Made by a program: the position numbers and the translations under genes. Below the pieces are notes generated by a model, which saw only the letters and a program-made list of their open reading frames with translations, was not told the DNA's origin and searched no databases. From positions 1-64,000 of the forward strand of contig VFJY01000003.1 of the NCBI GenBank assembly GCA_009885825.1: a DNA stretch of 64,000 nucleotides. Reading direction: 5' to 3'. Source of the DNA: Rhodobiaceae bacterium. GTDB lineage: Bacteria > Pseudomonadota > Alphaproteobacteria > Rhizobiales > Aestuariivirgaceae. Below, piece by piece: positions 26,709 to 35,350 of this stretch. How positions within the stretch are numbered: position 1 is the stretch's first letter; each line of letters starts with the position of its first letter.

Positions 26709-28315
26709 CGCGCCCCCAAAATTATCTCGGCGCCTTTCCAGCCAACCATCATGCTGGCGGCATTGGTGTTGCCTGAGATCAGATTTGGGAAAATAGAGGC
26801 GTCGCACACGCGCAGGTTTTCAATGCCATGCACACGCAACGTGGAATCAACAACAGAAGTACTGGGCGAAGGCCCCATGCGGCATGTGCTGACAGGGTGA
26901 TAAATTGTTGAGCTGCGCTGGCGGAAATCATTGATCACGTCCTTGTCCGAAACACATGAAGGGCCCGGCATCATTTCTTCCACAATCAAGGAGGCGAGCG
27001 GCTCCTGGGCCGCGATCCGCCGAATGATCTTGGTGCCTTCCAGCATTTCCCTGACGTCGGCGGCGGTTGAATAGGCGTTGGCCATAATTTTCGGTTGTTC
27101 AAAGGGATTTGCCGACCGAATTTCAATCGTACCGCGGCTGGTCGGCCTGCATGAAGACAGGCCCAATGAAAAACCAGAGAAAGAGTCCGGCGTGAGCAAG
27201 GGCCGCTCCATCGGCTTGTGAACAACGGTGGTGATGGCCTGCATATAGAGCTGCAGATTTGCGCGCTTGTGCCTGGGAGAGGAACGAAAAAACCCACCGC
27301 CCTGATTGACACTCTGGCTCAAGGGTCCTGTGCGGGTGAGCAAATACTGCACACCCACCTTCAGCTTCCCCCACCAAGGCCGCAATTCGTCATTCAGAGT
27401 GGGAATCGTGGAACGGTATGTATAGTTGAGACCGAGATGATCCTGCAGGTGGGTCCCCACATTCAGGTTGTTTTGCACCACTGAAATGCCGTGCTGCTTC
27501 AGCAGCCTCGTAGGACCGATTCCTGAAAGCTGCAAGAGTTGAGGCGAATTGATCGCACCTCCGGAGACAATAATCTCGCGCGCGCCAAAAGCTGTCCTTG
27601 TTTGCCCGTTGACCATATATTCAATCCCGATTGCCTTTTTGCCCTCAAACAAAATGCGCGTGGCATGGGCACCCGTTTCCACCTTTACATTTTTCCGCTT
27701 CATTGCAGGACGTAAAAAAGCCCGCGCCGCTGAATTGCGACGGCCATTCTTCGTGGTGATCTGATAATTGCCAACGCCTTCCTGGGTTTCCCCATTGAAA
27801 TCCGGATTGAAAGGTATGCCAGCGGCAACCGATGCTTTGACAAAGGGATCATACAGAGGGTGCGTGGCCAGCGAATTGTCATTGACATAGAGCGGCCCGC
27901 CGACTGCCCGATATTCATTGGCTCCCGCGCTATTGTCCTCCATGGCGCGGAAGGCCCTGAGCACATCAGCCCAACCCCATCCCTTGTTTCCCTGCTCCTC
28001 CCACTCCTCGAAATCCTCACGGGCTCCCCGGATGTAAACCATGGCGTTGATGGAGCTTGATCCGCCAAGCACTTTTCCGCGCGGCCAGTGGCTGGCTTGC
28101 CCGTTGAGGCCTGGATCAGGCTCGGTTTTGTACATCCAGTTGACAGCAGGATCATAGAAGGTTTTGCCATAACCAAGCGGCATTTGAACGAAAAACCGAT
28201 AGTCAGACCCGCCGGCCTCGAGCACCAGAACCGAAGAACGGCCGTTGGCTGATAACCGCTCAGCCAGAACACACCCGGCGGAACCAGCACCCACAATGAC
28301 GTAATCGAAATTCAT
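26705..28315 (-). CDS. GMC-family FAD oxidoreductase (choline dehydrogenase-like)
   Basis: This 536-aa enzyme has the GMC signature parts: FDYVIVGAGSAGCVLAERLS at the N-terminus (FAD-binding), HWPRGKVLGGSSSINAMVYIRG (GMC signature 1, about 75-97), SGGAINSPQLLQLSGIG (signature 2, about 250-266) and the C-terminal catalytic area YHPVSTCRMG with the His, then NTNAASMMVGWKGAE. It oxidises an alcohol group to aldehyde or ketone; the substrate is not clear. Choline is unlikely, because no betaine aldehyde dehydrogenase is near. It is divergent from a sugar-acid-type dehydratase and a hydroxyacid dehydrogenase, which suggests a shared catabolic task. Confidence 0.88.
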   Translation of the reverse strand: MNFDYVIVGAGSAGCVLAERLSANGRSSVLVLEAGGSDYRFFVQMPLGYGKTFYDPAVNWMYKTEPDPGLNGQASHWPRGKVLGGSSSINAMVYIRGAREDFEEWEEQGNKGWGWADVLRAFRAMEDNSAGANEYRAVGGPLYVNDNSLATHPLYDPFVKASVAAGIPFNPDFNGETQEGVGNYQITTKNGRRNSAARAFLRPAMKRKNVKVETGAHATRILFEGKKAIGIEYMVNGQTRTAFGAREIIVSGGAINSPQLLQLSGIGPTRLLKQHGISVVQNNLNVGTHLQDHLGLNYTYRSTIPTLNDELRPWWGKLKVGVQYLLTRTGPLSQSVNQGGGFFRSSPRHKRANLQLYMQAITTVVHKPMERPLLTPDSFSGFSLGLSSCRPTSRGTIEIRSANPFEQPKIMANAYSTAADVREMLEGTKIIRRIAAQEPLASLIVEEMMPGPSCVSDKDVINDFRQRSSTIYHPVSTCRMGPSPSTSVVDSTLRVHGIENLRVCDASIFPNLISGNTNAASMMVGWKGAEIILGAR

Positions 28316-28363
28316 ATTTCCAGAATCCTCGTGTAAACACTATCAAACGGGAGACCTATACCC

Positions 28364-29560
28364 ATGAAGATTCGCGACCTCAAAGTCTTTATTGTCGGCA
28401 ACCCACCACCAAGTTGGGGCGGGCAGTATTTCATCTTTTTAAAGCTCACGACGGATGATGGCATTTCCGGCATCGGTGAATGCTATTGCGACACCTTCGG
28501 CCCCAAGGCCATGACAGCCATGATTGAAGATACTTTCGGGCGCTATGTTGCGGGCATGGATCCTTTCCACATCGAAAGCCTGTGGCGTAAAGTTTATGGG
28601 TCCGGATACACAGGCAGGCCTGACGTTTCGCTCATGGGTGTGCTTTCAGGCATCGAAATCGCCCTGTGGGACATTATCGGCAAGTCGGTTGGAAAACCCG
28701 TTTATGAGCTCCTTGGGGGACGTGTGCATGAGAAATTGCGCTCCTACACCTATATCTATCCCGATGCCGCCAAAGGCCAGGACAGCACAATTTTCTGGAA
28801 TGCCGAACAATCGGCTGAGCGCGCCGCTCACTACGTGAAGCAGGGCTTCACCGGCATAAAGTTCGATCCCGCTGCACCCTATTCCAGTTTCGATCCCAGG
28901 CAGCCCTCGCTTGAGTCCATGGAACTCTGCGCCAAATTCTGCAAACTTATCCGCGAAGCCGTGGGCACCAAGGCCGATCTTCTTTTTGGCACCCATGGCC
29001 AATTCACCACAGCTGGCGCCATCCGCTTTGCCAAGCATATTGAGCCCTATGATCCCCTGTGGTTTGAAGAGCCAACGCCACCTGAAAAGCCGGAGGAAAT
29101 GGCCTTGGTGGCGCGGGGAACCTCTATCCCGATTGCGACGGGCGAGCGCCTCACCACGAAATATGAATTTGCGCGGGTGCTGGAATGCCGGGCAGCCTCA
29201 ATCCTTCAAATGGCGCTTGGCCGGGTAGGGGGCATATGGGAGGCCAAGAAAATAGCAGGGATGGCCGAAACCCACTATGCGCAGATCGCTCCACATCTCT
29301 ATGCAGGGCCGGTTGAAGCCGCAGCCAACATTCACTACGCTGCGTCCCTTCCCAATTTTCTTATCCTCGAAAGTATCGAAACTTTTGGCGGCATGTATTC
29401 CAAGCTCCTGAAAAAGCCGATCCGTTGGGAGGAGGGCTATGTGATCCCGCCAACCGAACCGGGGCTCGGCATCGAGCTGAATGAGGACGTGGCCTTGGCG
29501 CATCCCTACACGGGCAACAGGCTGCACCTCGAAATGACAAACCACCCGGTGAATGTATGA
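28364..29560 (+). CDS. mandelate racemase/muconate lactonizing-family enzyme (enolase superfamily)
   Basis: This 398-aa enolase-superfamily protein has the N-terminal capping domain and a barrel with GFTGIKFDP (about 161-169), ADLLFGTHGQ (204-213), LWFEEP (232-237), ATGERL (259-264) and IAPHLYAGP (309-317). Glu235/236 and Glu261 fit the second and third metal ligands, and His211 and His311 fit the acid/base positions. The first metal ligand, normally Asp in a VD.H type stretch, appears to be Gly209. The most likely reaction is dehydration or isomerisation of a sugar acid. GGGAG lies upstream of the ATG. The stop overlaps the next start (ATGA). Confidence 0.85.
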   Translation: MKIRDLKVFIVGNPPPSWGGQYFIFLKLTTDDGISGIGECYCDTFGPKAMTAMIEDTFGRYVAGMDPFHIESLWRKVYGSGYTGRPDVSLMGVLSGIEIALWDIIGKSVGKPVYELLGGRVHEKLRSYTYIYPDAAKGQDSTIFWNAEQSAERAAHYVKQGFTGIKFDPAAPYSSFDPRQPSLESMELCAKFCKLIREAVGTKADLLFGTHGQFTTAGAIRFAKHIEPYDPLWFEEPTPPEKPEEMALVARGTSIPIATGERLTTKYEFARVLECRAASILQMALGRVGGIWEAKKIAGMAETHYAQIAPHLYAGPVEAAANIHYAASLPNFLILESIETFGGMYSKLLKKPIRWEEGYVIPPTEPGLGIELNEDVALAHPYTGNRLHLEMTNHPVNV

Positions 29561-30456
29561 GATACGGTTACATAGGACTGGGAAATCTTGGCGGGCATTT
29601 GGCGGCCAGCCTGTTGCGCGCGGGTTTCGATGTAACAGTTAACGACGTCGATCGATCGCTGGCTGAGCGCCACATCAATATGGGCGGTAAATGGGCCGAT
29701 AGGCCAAGGTCGCTGGCGGAGCAAGTCGATTGCGTCATCACGTGCCTGCCTTCGCCTGTCGTGTCCGAAAAGGTTTTACTGCAGCTTGTCGACGGTTTGA
29801 GGCCCGGCACGACCTGGATCGAAATGTCCACCCTTGGCCGAAACGAAATTCAAAGATTGGCCAAACTAGCTGAAGCCAAAGGCATTCGCGCCATGGAATG
29901 CCCCGTCACTGGCGGCGTTCATCTTGCGGCCCAAGGGAAAATCACCGTCTTGGCGGGTGGCGACAAAGACCTGTTCGATCTGCATAAACCAGCTCTTGAG
30001 GCGATGGGTGGTCAGCTCTTTCACATGGGTCAATTGGGCTCAGCCGCCATCATCAAAGTCATCACCAACATGCTGGCCTTTATCCATCTTGTGGCCGATG
30101 GCGAAGCTTTGATGCTGGCCAAGCGCGGCGGTCTTGATCTGGCGCAAAGCTGGGCAGCAATTAAGGCCAGCAGTGGCAACAGCTTCGTCCACGAAACTGA
30201 AGGCCAACTTATCCTCAACGGCAGTTACGACATCGCCTTCACTATGGACTTGGCACTCAAGGACTTGGGCTTTGCCATGAACTTCGGCACGGAATTCGGC
30301 GTGCCACTTGATCTAGCCAGCCTGACAAATGAAACCTTTGTCAAAGGCCGTCAAGCCTATGGGGGTGCGGCGCAATCCACCCAGATCGTGAAACTGTTGG
30401 AGGACGCCCTGAATACAGACCTTCGCGCGCCCGGTTTTCCCGCGCGGTTGGAATAG
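29557..30456 (+). CDS. 3-hydroxyisobutyrate/beta-hydroxyacid dehydrogenase family protein
   Basis: The 299-aa NAD(P)-dependent enzyme has the Rossmann start YGYIGLGNLGGHLAASLLRAG (GxGxxG, about 5-12), TCLPSP, the substrate signature CPVTGGVHLAAQGKITVLAGG (about 114-134), and the catalytic lysine region GSAAIIKVITNML (Lys about 168). The family oxidises 3-hydroxy acids such as 3-hydroxyisobutyrate, tartronate semialdehyde or L-threonate. It is coupled by ATGA to the enolase-family gene, so the two probably act in successive steps. The substrate is not fixed by sequence. Confidence 0.88.
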   Translation: MRYGYIGLGNLGGHLAASLLRAGFDVTVNDVDRSLAERHINMGGKWADRPRSLAEQVDCVITCLPSPVVSEKVLLQLVDGLRPGTTWIEMSTLGRNEIQRLAKLAEAKGIRAMECPVTGGVHLAAQGKITVLAGGDKDLFDLHKPALEAMGGQLFHMGQLGSAAIIKVITNMLAFIHLVADGEALMLAKRGGLDLAQSWAAIKASSGNSFVHETEGQLILNGSYDIAFTMDLALKDLGFAMNFGTEFGVPLDLASLTNETFVKGRQAYGGAAQSTQIVKLLEDALNTDLRAPGFPARLE

Positions 30457-30458
30457 CT

Positions 30459-31264
30459 TTGTCAGAAACTGAGCTCATCGTCATAAACGCCGACATCGCG
30501 ACGATGGACCCACTGACACCACGTGTAACTGCGCTTGCAGTTGTTGGCGGTCGAATTTCTGCCTTGGGCACCGATGCAGAAATTCGCAAACTTGCAGCAA
30601 GCAACACTGCGCACAATTTGCACCGCGCGGTTCTTGATGTGGCCGTTCCTGATCACCCATGTTTCATTCTGGCCTCTGATTGCCACAATGCCACGATTAA
30701 TTCGAAGGCTTGCGAAATCCTCGGCGTTGATCGCAATATCCAAGACCCGCCCAATGGCCATTTTGTAAAGGACTCGGTGTTGTGGCAAACATCCAGCCCC
30801 TGTGGGCAAGGCTGGAACCCTCCATCAGCGAGTTCACTTTGCCGCTGACAGGCGAGGAGCGCGGAAAATGGATATATGCCTTCCGCTCGCTGATCGACGC
30901 AGGGGCGCCCTATGCGATTTCAAGTGACTGGGGCGTTTCCACCCTGAATCCCTTTCCGATCATGCAAACCGCCATCACCCGCCAACCGCCAGGCAGGGGC
31001 AGGCAGTATCCAGTTTTCCTGCCCGAACAGCGCATGACAATCAACGAATGTGTGAAAGGCTACACGGTTCTTGCTGCGGAAGCGGCTTGGCGCTCAAGGG
31101 ATGCGGGCTCTCTAAGCCCCGGAAAATTCGCAGATATCATCATTCTGAACCGGGACGTCTTTGCATGCGACCCTTACGAAATCGCGGAAACCAAGGTTTT
31201 GTTGACTCTTTTGGGAGAAAAATCGGTGCATTCCGACGATATTTTTGCCACAAATAAACAATAG
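30459..31264 (+). pseudogene. decayed YtcJ-type amidohydrolase with internal deletions
   Basis: Pieces of a metal-dependent amidohydrolase (COG1574, PF07969, normally about 550-600 residues) are strung together in about 268 codons. The N-terminus (NADIATMDPLTPRVTALAVVGG) is joined directly to a mid-protein segment (LHRAVLDVAVPDHPCFILASD), losing the metal-binding HxH region. Near 30770 the frame shifts as PNGHFVKDS runs into VVANIQPLWARLEP, losing a further large block. The C-terminal part (SSDWGVSTLNPFP, RDAGSLSPGKFADIIIL) is recognisable. Two deletions, one with a frame change, make it inactive. It starts with TTG 2 bp after the dehydrogenase gene and was probably the third gene of that operon. 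Confidence 0.85.
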
Positions 31265-31318
31265 TTATGATACACTTTGTGGGTTAACCCTCTGAGGCTC
31301 AACAAGGAAAACAGGATC

Positions 31319-31651
31319 ATGATCAAAAGCAAATTAGCCGCCACGGCTTTAGTCGCGCTCATGGCGTTAGGCTCTGTTGCCACACCGTCGGAAGCACGCA
31401 GCAAGCGCTATTGCCGAGCCTACGCCGAGGATGTGGCCAACCATAGGGCCGGTGCCCAACAGGTTGTCGGCGGTGCCGTCGGGGGTGCCATTGCTGGTGG
31501 CGTAATTGGTGCCATCGTCGGCGGTCGCCATTCAGTCAGGGACGGAGCCATCATCGGTGGCATCGGAGGAACCGTGCTCGGTGGTGTAAGCGCCAACAAG
31601 AAATGGCGCAAACACTACGATAGGGCCTACGCCAACTGCCGCGCATCCTAG
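31319..31651 (+). CDS. small secreted glycine-zipper protein
   Basis: The 110-aa product has a signal peptide (MIKSKLAATALVALMALGSV..PSEA, about 1-25) and a central glycine-zipper region (about 48-88: VVGGAVGGAIAGGVIGAIVGG, then GAIIGGIGGTVLGGV) that can form a membrane hairpin, flanked by two cysteines (CRAYAEDV and YANCRAS). Similar proteins lie in the envelope of many alphaproteobacteria and have no proven function. The ATG at 31319 gives the complete signal peptide, with AGGA just upstream. It is monocistronic and closed by its own terminator at 31674. Confidence 0.75.
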   Translation: MIKSKLAATALVALMALGSVATPSEARSKRYCRAYAEDVANHRAGAQQVVGGAVGGAIAGGVIGAIVGGRHSVRDGAIIGGIGGTVLGGVSANKKWRKHYDRAYANCRAS

Positions 31652-31673
31652 GATTGGCGCCATCTTGAGTCCG

Positions 31674-31705
31674 AAAAAGCCGGCGCTTGGTCCGGCTTCT
31701 TTGTT
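31674..31705 (+). terminator. rho-independent terminator after the glycine-zipper gene
   Basis: AAGCCGG (31677-31683) and CCGGCTT (31692-31698) form a 7-bp stem with an 8-nt loop, followed by CTTTGTTT. The A-run on the other side lets it also serve the convergent GGDEF-EAL gene. Confidence 0.7.
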
Positions 31706-31731
31706 TGGAGCAAGATCAACCTGCTCATGCT

Positions 31732-34359
31732 CTAAATGACGGAGTCTTGCTGCTGTTTTCGCGCGCCTTGCAGGGCTTTCGCAGGCATTGGCCGACCAAA
31801 ATAATAGCCTTGTCCCTCGTGGCAGCCGAGTTCCCGCAGGGCCAGCAGTTCTGGCTCCATCTCAATTCCCTCGGCCAGCACACGCATGTTTAGGCTTTTG
31901 CCAATCGCCAGAATGGCGCGGACAATTTCAACGTTGCGCGGACTGGTGCCCAGGTCGGTGATAAGCGATCGATCAATCTTGATTTTGTCAAAATGGAATT
32001 TCTGCAAATAGCTGATGCTGGAATAGCCAGTCCCAAAGTCATCCATTGCAATGAGGGTGCCCAACTCCCTGAGCTGGAGAAGTGTCAGAAGCGTTTCATC
32101 GGAATTTTCGAGGAGTGCTGTTTCGGTGATCTCAAGTTCGACCCGTGAAGCGGCCAACCCTGAGTGGTTCAAGGCAAGTCGGAGCGAATCGATGATATTG
32201 GTGTCTTTGAACTGTTTGGCGGACAAGTTTATTGCGGCAATCAGGTGGGGTTGCCATGTTGCTGCTTCACTGCAGGCCTCTTTAAGAATCCAGTTTCCAA
32301 TCGGGACGATCAGCCCGGTTTCTTCCGCAACTGTCATGAATTCTTCAGCGGAGATGATTCCACGCGTCGGATGGTTCCAACGCAAAAGAGCCTCATAACC
32401 AGTTACTGCTTCGGTTTGCAGATCCACCAGCGGCTGGTAGTACAGGGAGAGCTCGCCCCTTCTGACGGCGCTCCGCAACTCCAGTTCCAGGGCGCGCTTG
32501 GCCAGTACATGGAGCTGCATCTGTGGTTCAAAGCTCTGATACCTGCCGCGCCCAACTGATTTCGCGCGATAGAGCGCCAGATCAACATTCTGCAAGAGTA
32601 TCGCACTGTTCGCGCCGTCCCTTGGGGCAAATGTCATGCCGACGCTTACCCCGATATTGATCCGATGTCCCTCAATATCGAAAGTCTCCGCCATTTCCGT
32701 GACGATTATATCCGCCAGAAATTCTATATCCTGCGTGATGTTGTCAACCATTGGCAGGATCAGCGCGAACTCGTCGCCACCCAGCCTTGCCACAAAATCG
32801 GTTTCGCGGACACAACTGCGAAGCCGTTTGGCAACTGCGACGATTAACTCATCGCCAACCGGATGCCCAAGCGTATCATTCACATTCTTGAAGTCATCCA
32901 GATCGACCAGCAACAAGGCGAACGTAGCGCTATCTGAAACTGGAACATCCAGAAGTGACTTCAGGTGCTTGTCAAAGCTGAACCGGTTTGGAAGGCCGGT
33001 CAACGAGTCGTGATGGGCAAGGTGATGAATATGCTCCTCCTGCCGCCGTTTCTCAGTCACGTCAGTGATAGCAGCAAGGCAAGCCTTTTTACCCATGTAG
33101 TCAATTCGTTTGGACTGTATAATGGCGGTAAAATGACTGCCATCAGCTCTCCAGAGTATGGCGTCGTGTTGTTCGGAATCGATCTCATTTGTTGAACTGA
33201 TGAGTTCAACATTTCTTTCACGATGTTCAGGTGGAGAAAATTCTACGGCAGTCATGCCCAATATCTGCTCTTTACTAAACCCAAAATGGGCCAGTGCGGC
33301 ATCGTTGATGTCAAGCATCCTGTGGTCCTCCAGGTCATAGACACCCATAGGCTGAGGATTGGCAAAGAAAAGCGATCGAAACGACTCTTCGCGCCTTTTC
33401 GCGTCCGTAACGTCGACACGTGTGCAAATGGCTCCACCGTCCGAAGTCCGATGCTGTTCATAACGGATGACACGGTTGCCGGCCAGAAAATGCTCAGTGG
33501 CATCACATTTCAACTTGTACTCGGCCAGGCGCTGGGCGAACCAAGCTTCGGGGCCATCAGGACCTATCACGTCCAAATACTTGCCGCTGTTGAGGCTGGC
33601 CTTGAGCAATTCCTCGTATGTCAGTCCAGGCGCAATCAGTTCAATGATTTCTGGAAACATGTCTTCATAGCGTTTGTTCCATAAGACGATCCGGTCTTCG
33701 GCATCCATCATGATGATTGCTTCGGGAAGGAATTCTATGGCATTGCGCAGTCTTGCGTTGGCTTCCGCAGCGTTGGCAGCCGCAGAACATGCTGCGGCCT
33801 CTGCGGATGATAACTTGTCTACCATGCGAAGACGATCAAGCCGCTCAATCACAATTTGCGCCAGGCCCTTGAGAAGCGCATTTTCGCGCGCCGTTAGTGC
33901 ATTGCGCGTTTTTGTATCTTTTATGGAAAGCACGCCAATCCTAAATCCATCTGAATCGGTCAGCGGAACGCCAGCATAAAACCGTATCCCTTTTCCGCTC
34001 GTATAGAGAGGGTTTTTCGAAAAACGTTCGTCGAGAAAAACATCGGGCACACAAAAAACATCGTCGCATTCCAACGCATGGTTGCACAGACTGCCGACGC
34101 GCGACACGCTTTGCGACTTGAAACCACAACGCCCGATGAACAACAGGACGGCTTCTTCTGCAATGCAGATCCCCGAAATGGGGGCGTCGAAGATATTGGC
34201 CGCCAGAGCCGTGATCCCGTCGAAGACTTGGTCGGTCGATCCGTCAATGAAGTTAACGTAGTCCGAAATGCGCTGCAATCGCGCCTGCTCCGAAGGGGGC
34301 AAGGAGCTCCTCTCTTGCCTTGCCAAAAGCTGAAGCGATGAATCCATGGCTAAAAGCAT
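31732..34359 (-). CDS. GAF-PAS-PAS-GGDEF-EAL cyclic-di-GMP signalling protein
   Basis: The 875-aa protein has a GAF sensor (about 45-180), a PAS domain of the PAS_7 type (about 200-325), a second PAS (about 335-450), a GGDEF domain (about 455-620) with the intact active-site loop LGGDEFALILP, and an EAL domain (about 635-870) with YEALLRW, ELEITETALL, DDFGTGYSSISYL and AEGIE. Both the diguanylate cyclase and phosphodiesterase centres look functional, so it may make or degrade c-di-GMP depending on signal. No membrane segment is seen, so it is cytosolic. Starts at 34359 and 34347 are both possible; neither has a strong ribosome site. Confidence 0.92.
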   Translation of the reverse strand: MLLAMDSSLQLLARQERSSLPPSEQARLQRISDYVNFIDGSTDQVFDGITALAANIFDAPISGICIAEEAVLLFIGRCGFKSQSVSRVGSLCNHALECDDVFCVPDVFLDERFSKNPLYTSGKGIRFYAGVPLTDSDGFRIGVLSIKDTKTRNALTARENALLKGLAQIVIERLDRLRMVDKLSSAEAAACSAAANAAEANARLRNAIEFLPEAIIMMDAEDRIVLWNKRYEDMFPEIIELIAPGLTYEELLKASLNSGKYLDVIGPDGPEAWFAQRLAEYKLKCDATEHFLAGNRVIRYEQHRTSDGGAICTRVDVTDAKRREESFRSLFFANPQPMGVYDLEDHRMLDINDAALAHFGFSKEQILGMTAVEFSPPEHRERNVELISSTNEIDSEQHDAILWRADGSHFTAIIQSKRIDYMGKKACLAAITDVTEKRRQEEHIHHLAHHDSLTGLPNRFSFDKHLKSLLDVPVSDSATFALLLVDLDDFKNVNDTLGHPVGDELIVAVAKRLRSCVRETDFVARLGGDEFALILPMVDNITQDIEFLADIIVTEMAETFDIEGHRINIGVSVGMTFAPRDGANSAILLQNVDLALYRAKSVGRGRYQSFEPQMQLHVLAKRALELELRSAVRRGELSLYYQPLVDLQTEAVTGYEALLRWNHPTRGIISAEEFMTVAEETGLIVPIGNWILKEACSEAATWQPHLIAAINLSAKQFKDTNIIDSLRLALNHSGLAASRVELEITETALLENSDETLLTLLQLRELGTLIAMDDFGTGYSSISYLQKFHFDKIKIDRSLITDLGTSPRNVEIVRAILAIGKSLNMRVLAEGIEMEPELLALRELGCHEGQGYYFGRPMPAKALQGARKQQQDSVI

Positions 34360-34474
34360 TAGGGCTGCAACCGTTAATTCAGGCTAATCCGCCCTGAATT
34401 CGATAGGCAAATCAGGCTAATGGTGAACAACAAGTATCTGGAAATGCTCCAATTATCAGGTAGTTGGAGGAAAT

Positions 34475-34501
34475 ATGACCCTGGTTGACCACAAAGCTTA
34501 A
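34475..34501 (+). other. nine-codon mini-ORF behind a strong ribosome-binding site
   Basis: GGAGGA stands 4-5 nt before an ATG that opens only eight sense codons (MTLVDHKA) before TAA, directly ahead of the terminator hairpin at 34508. It may be a truncated gene start left by the rearrangement here, or chance. There is no evidence that it is expressed. Confidence 0.2.
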
Positions 34502-34531
34502 CAAGAAGGCCGGAGTTTCCCCCGGCCTTTA
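34501..34531. terminator. terminator next to the duplicated glnA end (bidirectional)
   Basis: GGCCGG (34508-34513) and CCGGCC (34522-34527) enclose an 8-nt loop, with CTTT after it on the plus strand and TTCTTGTTAAG on the minus strand. Its surroundings (AGCTTAACAA, then GGCCG...GGCCT) parallel the terminator after the real glnA at 37722, so it looks like a second glnA terminator. Confidence 0.65.
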
Positions 34532-34557
34532 CCATTATTCTATCTGAACCAAACTTC

Positions 34558-34617
34558 AGCAGCTGTAATACATGTCGAACTCCACCGGATGCGGGGTCAT
34601 TTCGGTGCGCATGTTTT
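34558..34617 (-). repeat. 60-bp copy of the glnA 3' end (copy A)
   Basis: This stretch matches 37780-37839 at 59 of 60 bases. Read on the minus strand it encodes the last residues of glutamine synthetase ([18 protein letters not shown]) followed by TGA. The single base difference is synonymous (TAT for TAC), and the stop is TGA rather than TAG. It lies just after the ATPase gene of the ABC exporter, so that exporter is flanked by two glnA ends. Confidence 0.9.
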
Positions 34618-34626
34618 TCGTCAAGT

Positions 34627-35349
34627 TCAAGTGCTGCCGCCGTTTTCCTGCACTCGCTCCAGATATCCATCCCTGAGATAGAAAATTCGGTTAAATCGGT
34701 TGAAGATTTTTTCGTCGTGACTAACGACCACGATGGCAGCCCGTTGCTCGACTGCAACCTGGCTCATCAGATCCATCACAACGCCGGCACGCTGGGAATC
34801 GAGGGCAGCAGTGGGTTCATCGGCCAGTATTATGCGGGGCCGGTTGGCCATGGCACGCGCAATGGCAACGCGCTGGGCTTCCCCTCCTGAAACTGTGGCG
34901 GGCATGGCATTTTTGCGATTGCCTACACCCAGATACTCCAGCAGTTCGACGGCGCGCCGCTGCGCCTCCGCAGGTGTGCGGCCAGCAAGTTCGAGGACCA
35001 TCGCGACATTTTCAGTCGCGTTTAGGAAGGGCAGAAGATTATGGAACTGGAAGATAAACCCGATCTTGTCGAGCCGTAACTTGCGCTGATCCCTTTTCAG
35101 CCAGCGGGCATCATAAATCAGTTCATCATCCAGCAGCATCCGGCCACTTGAGGGCTCAAGGATGCAAGCGATGACATTGAGAAGCGTTGACTTGCCAGAC
35201 CCGCTTGGCCCTACCAGTCCCACAATCTCGCCGGGGTAGACGCAGATTGATACCTGGCGCTGGGCATCGACGCGTGTATCGCCCTCGCCGAAATGCTTGG
35301 AAATGTTGGTGAGGGCCACGAGCGGCGTTGTTGCAGACGTGACTGGCAT
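34627..35349 (-). CDS. ABC exporter ATPase (DevA/LolD/MacB-type)
   Basis: This 240-aa ABC ATPase has Walker A GLVGPSGSGKST (about 49-60), a Q-loop in IGFIFQFHNLLPFLNATEN, the signature VSGGEAQRVAIARAMANRP, Walker B ILADEPTAALD and the H-loop VVVSHDEKIF. It belongs to the LolD/MacB/DevA class that works with FtsX-like permeases and, as here, with a HlyD-type periplasmic adaptor. The ATG at 35349 lies one base after the permease stop; upstream in-frame codons overlap the permease and are rejected. The C-terminus ends 10 bp from the duplicated glnA end. Its permease partner has a premature stop, so the system may be dead. Confidence 0.88.
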   Translation of the reverse strand: MPVTSATTPLVALTNISKHFGEGDTRVDAQRQVSICVYPGEIVGLVGPSGSGKSTLLNVIACILEPSSGRMLLDDELIYDARWLKRDQRKLRLDKIGFIFQFHNLLPFLNATENVAMVLELAGRTPAEAQRRAVELLEYLGVGNRKNAMPATVSGGEAQRVAIARAMANRPRIILADEPTAALDSQRAGVVMDLMSQVAVEQRAAIVVVSHDEKIFNRFNRIFYLRDGYLERVQENGGST

Positions 35350-35350
35350 G

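Noticed and set aside
34379-34421. TCAGGCTAAT repeated twice, 33 bp apart
   Set aside because: Only two short copies were found and no link to a gene or mobile element; chance cannot be excluded.
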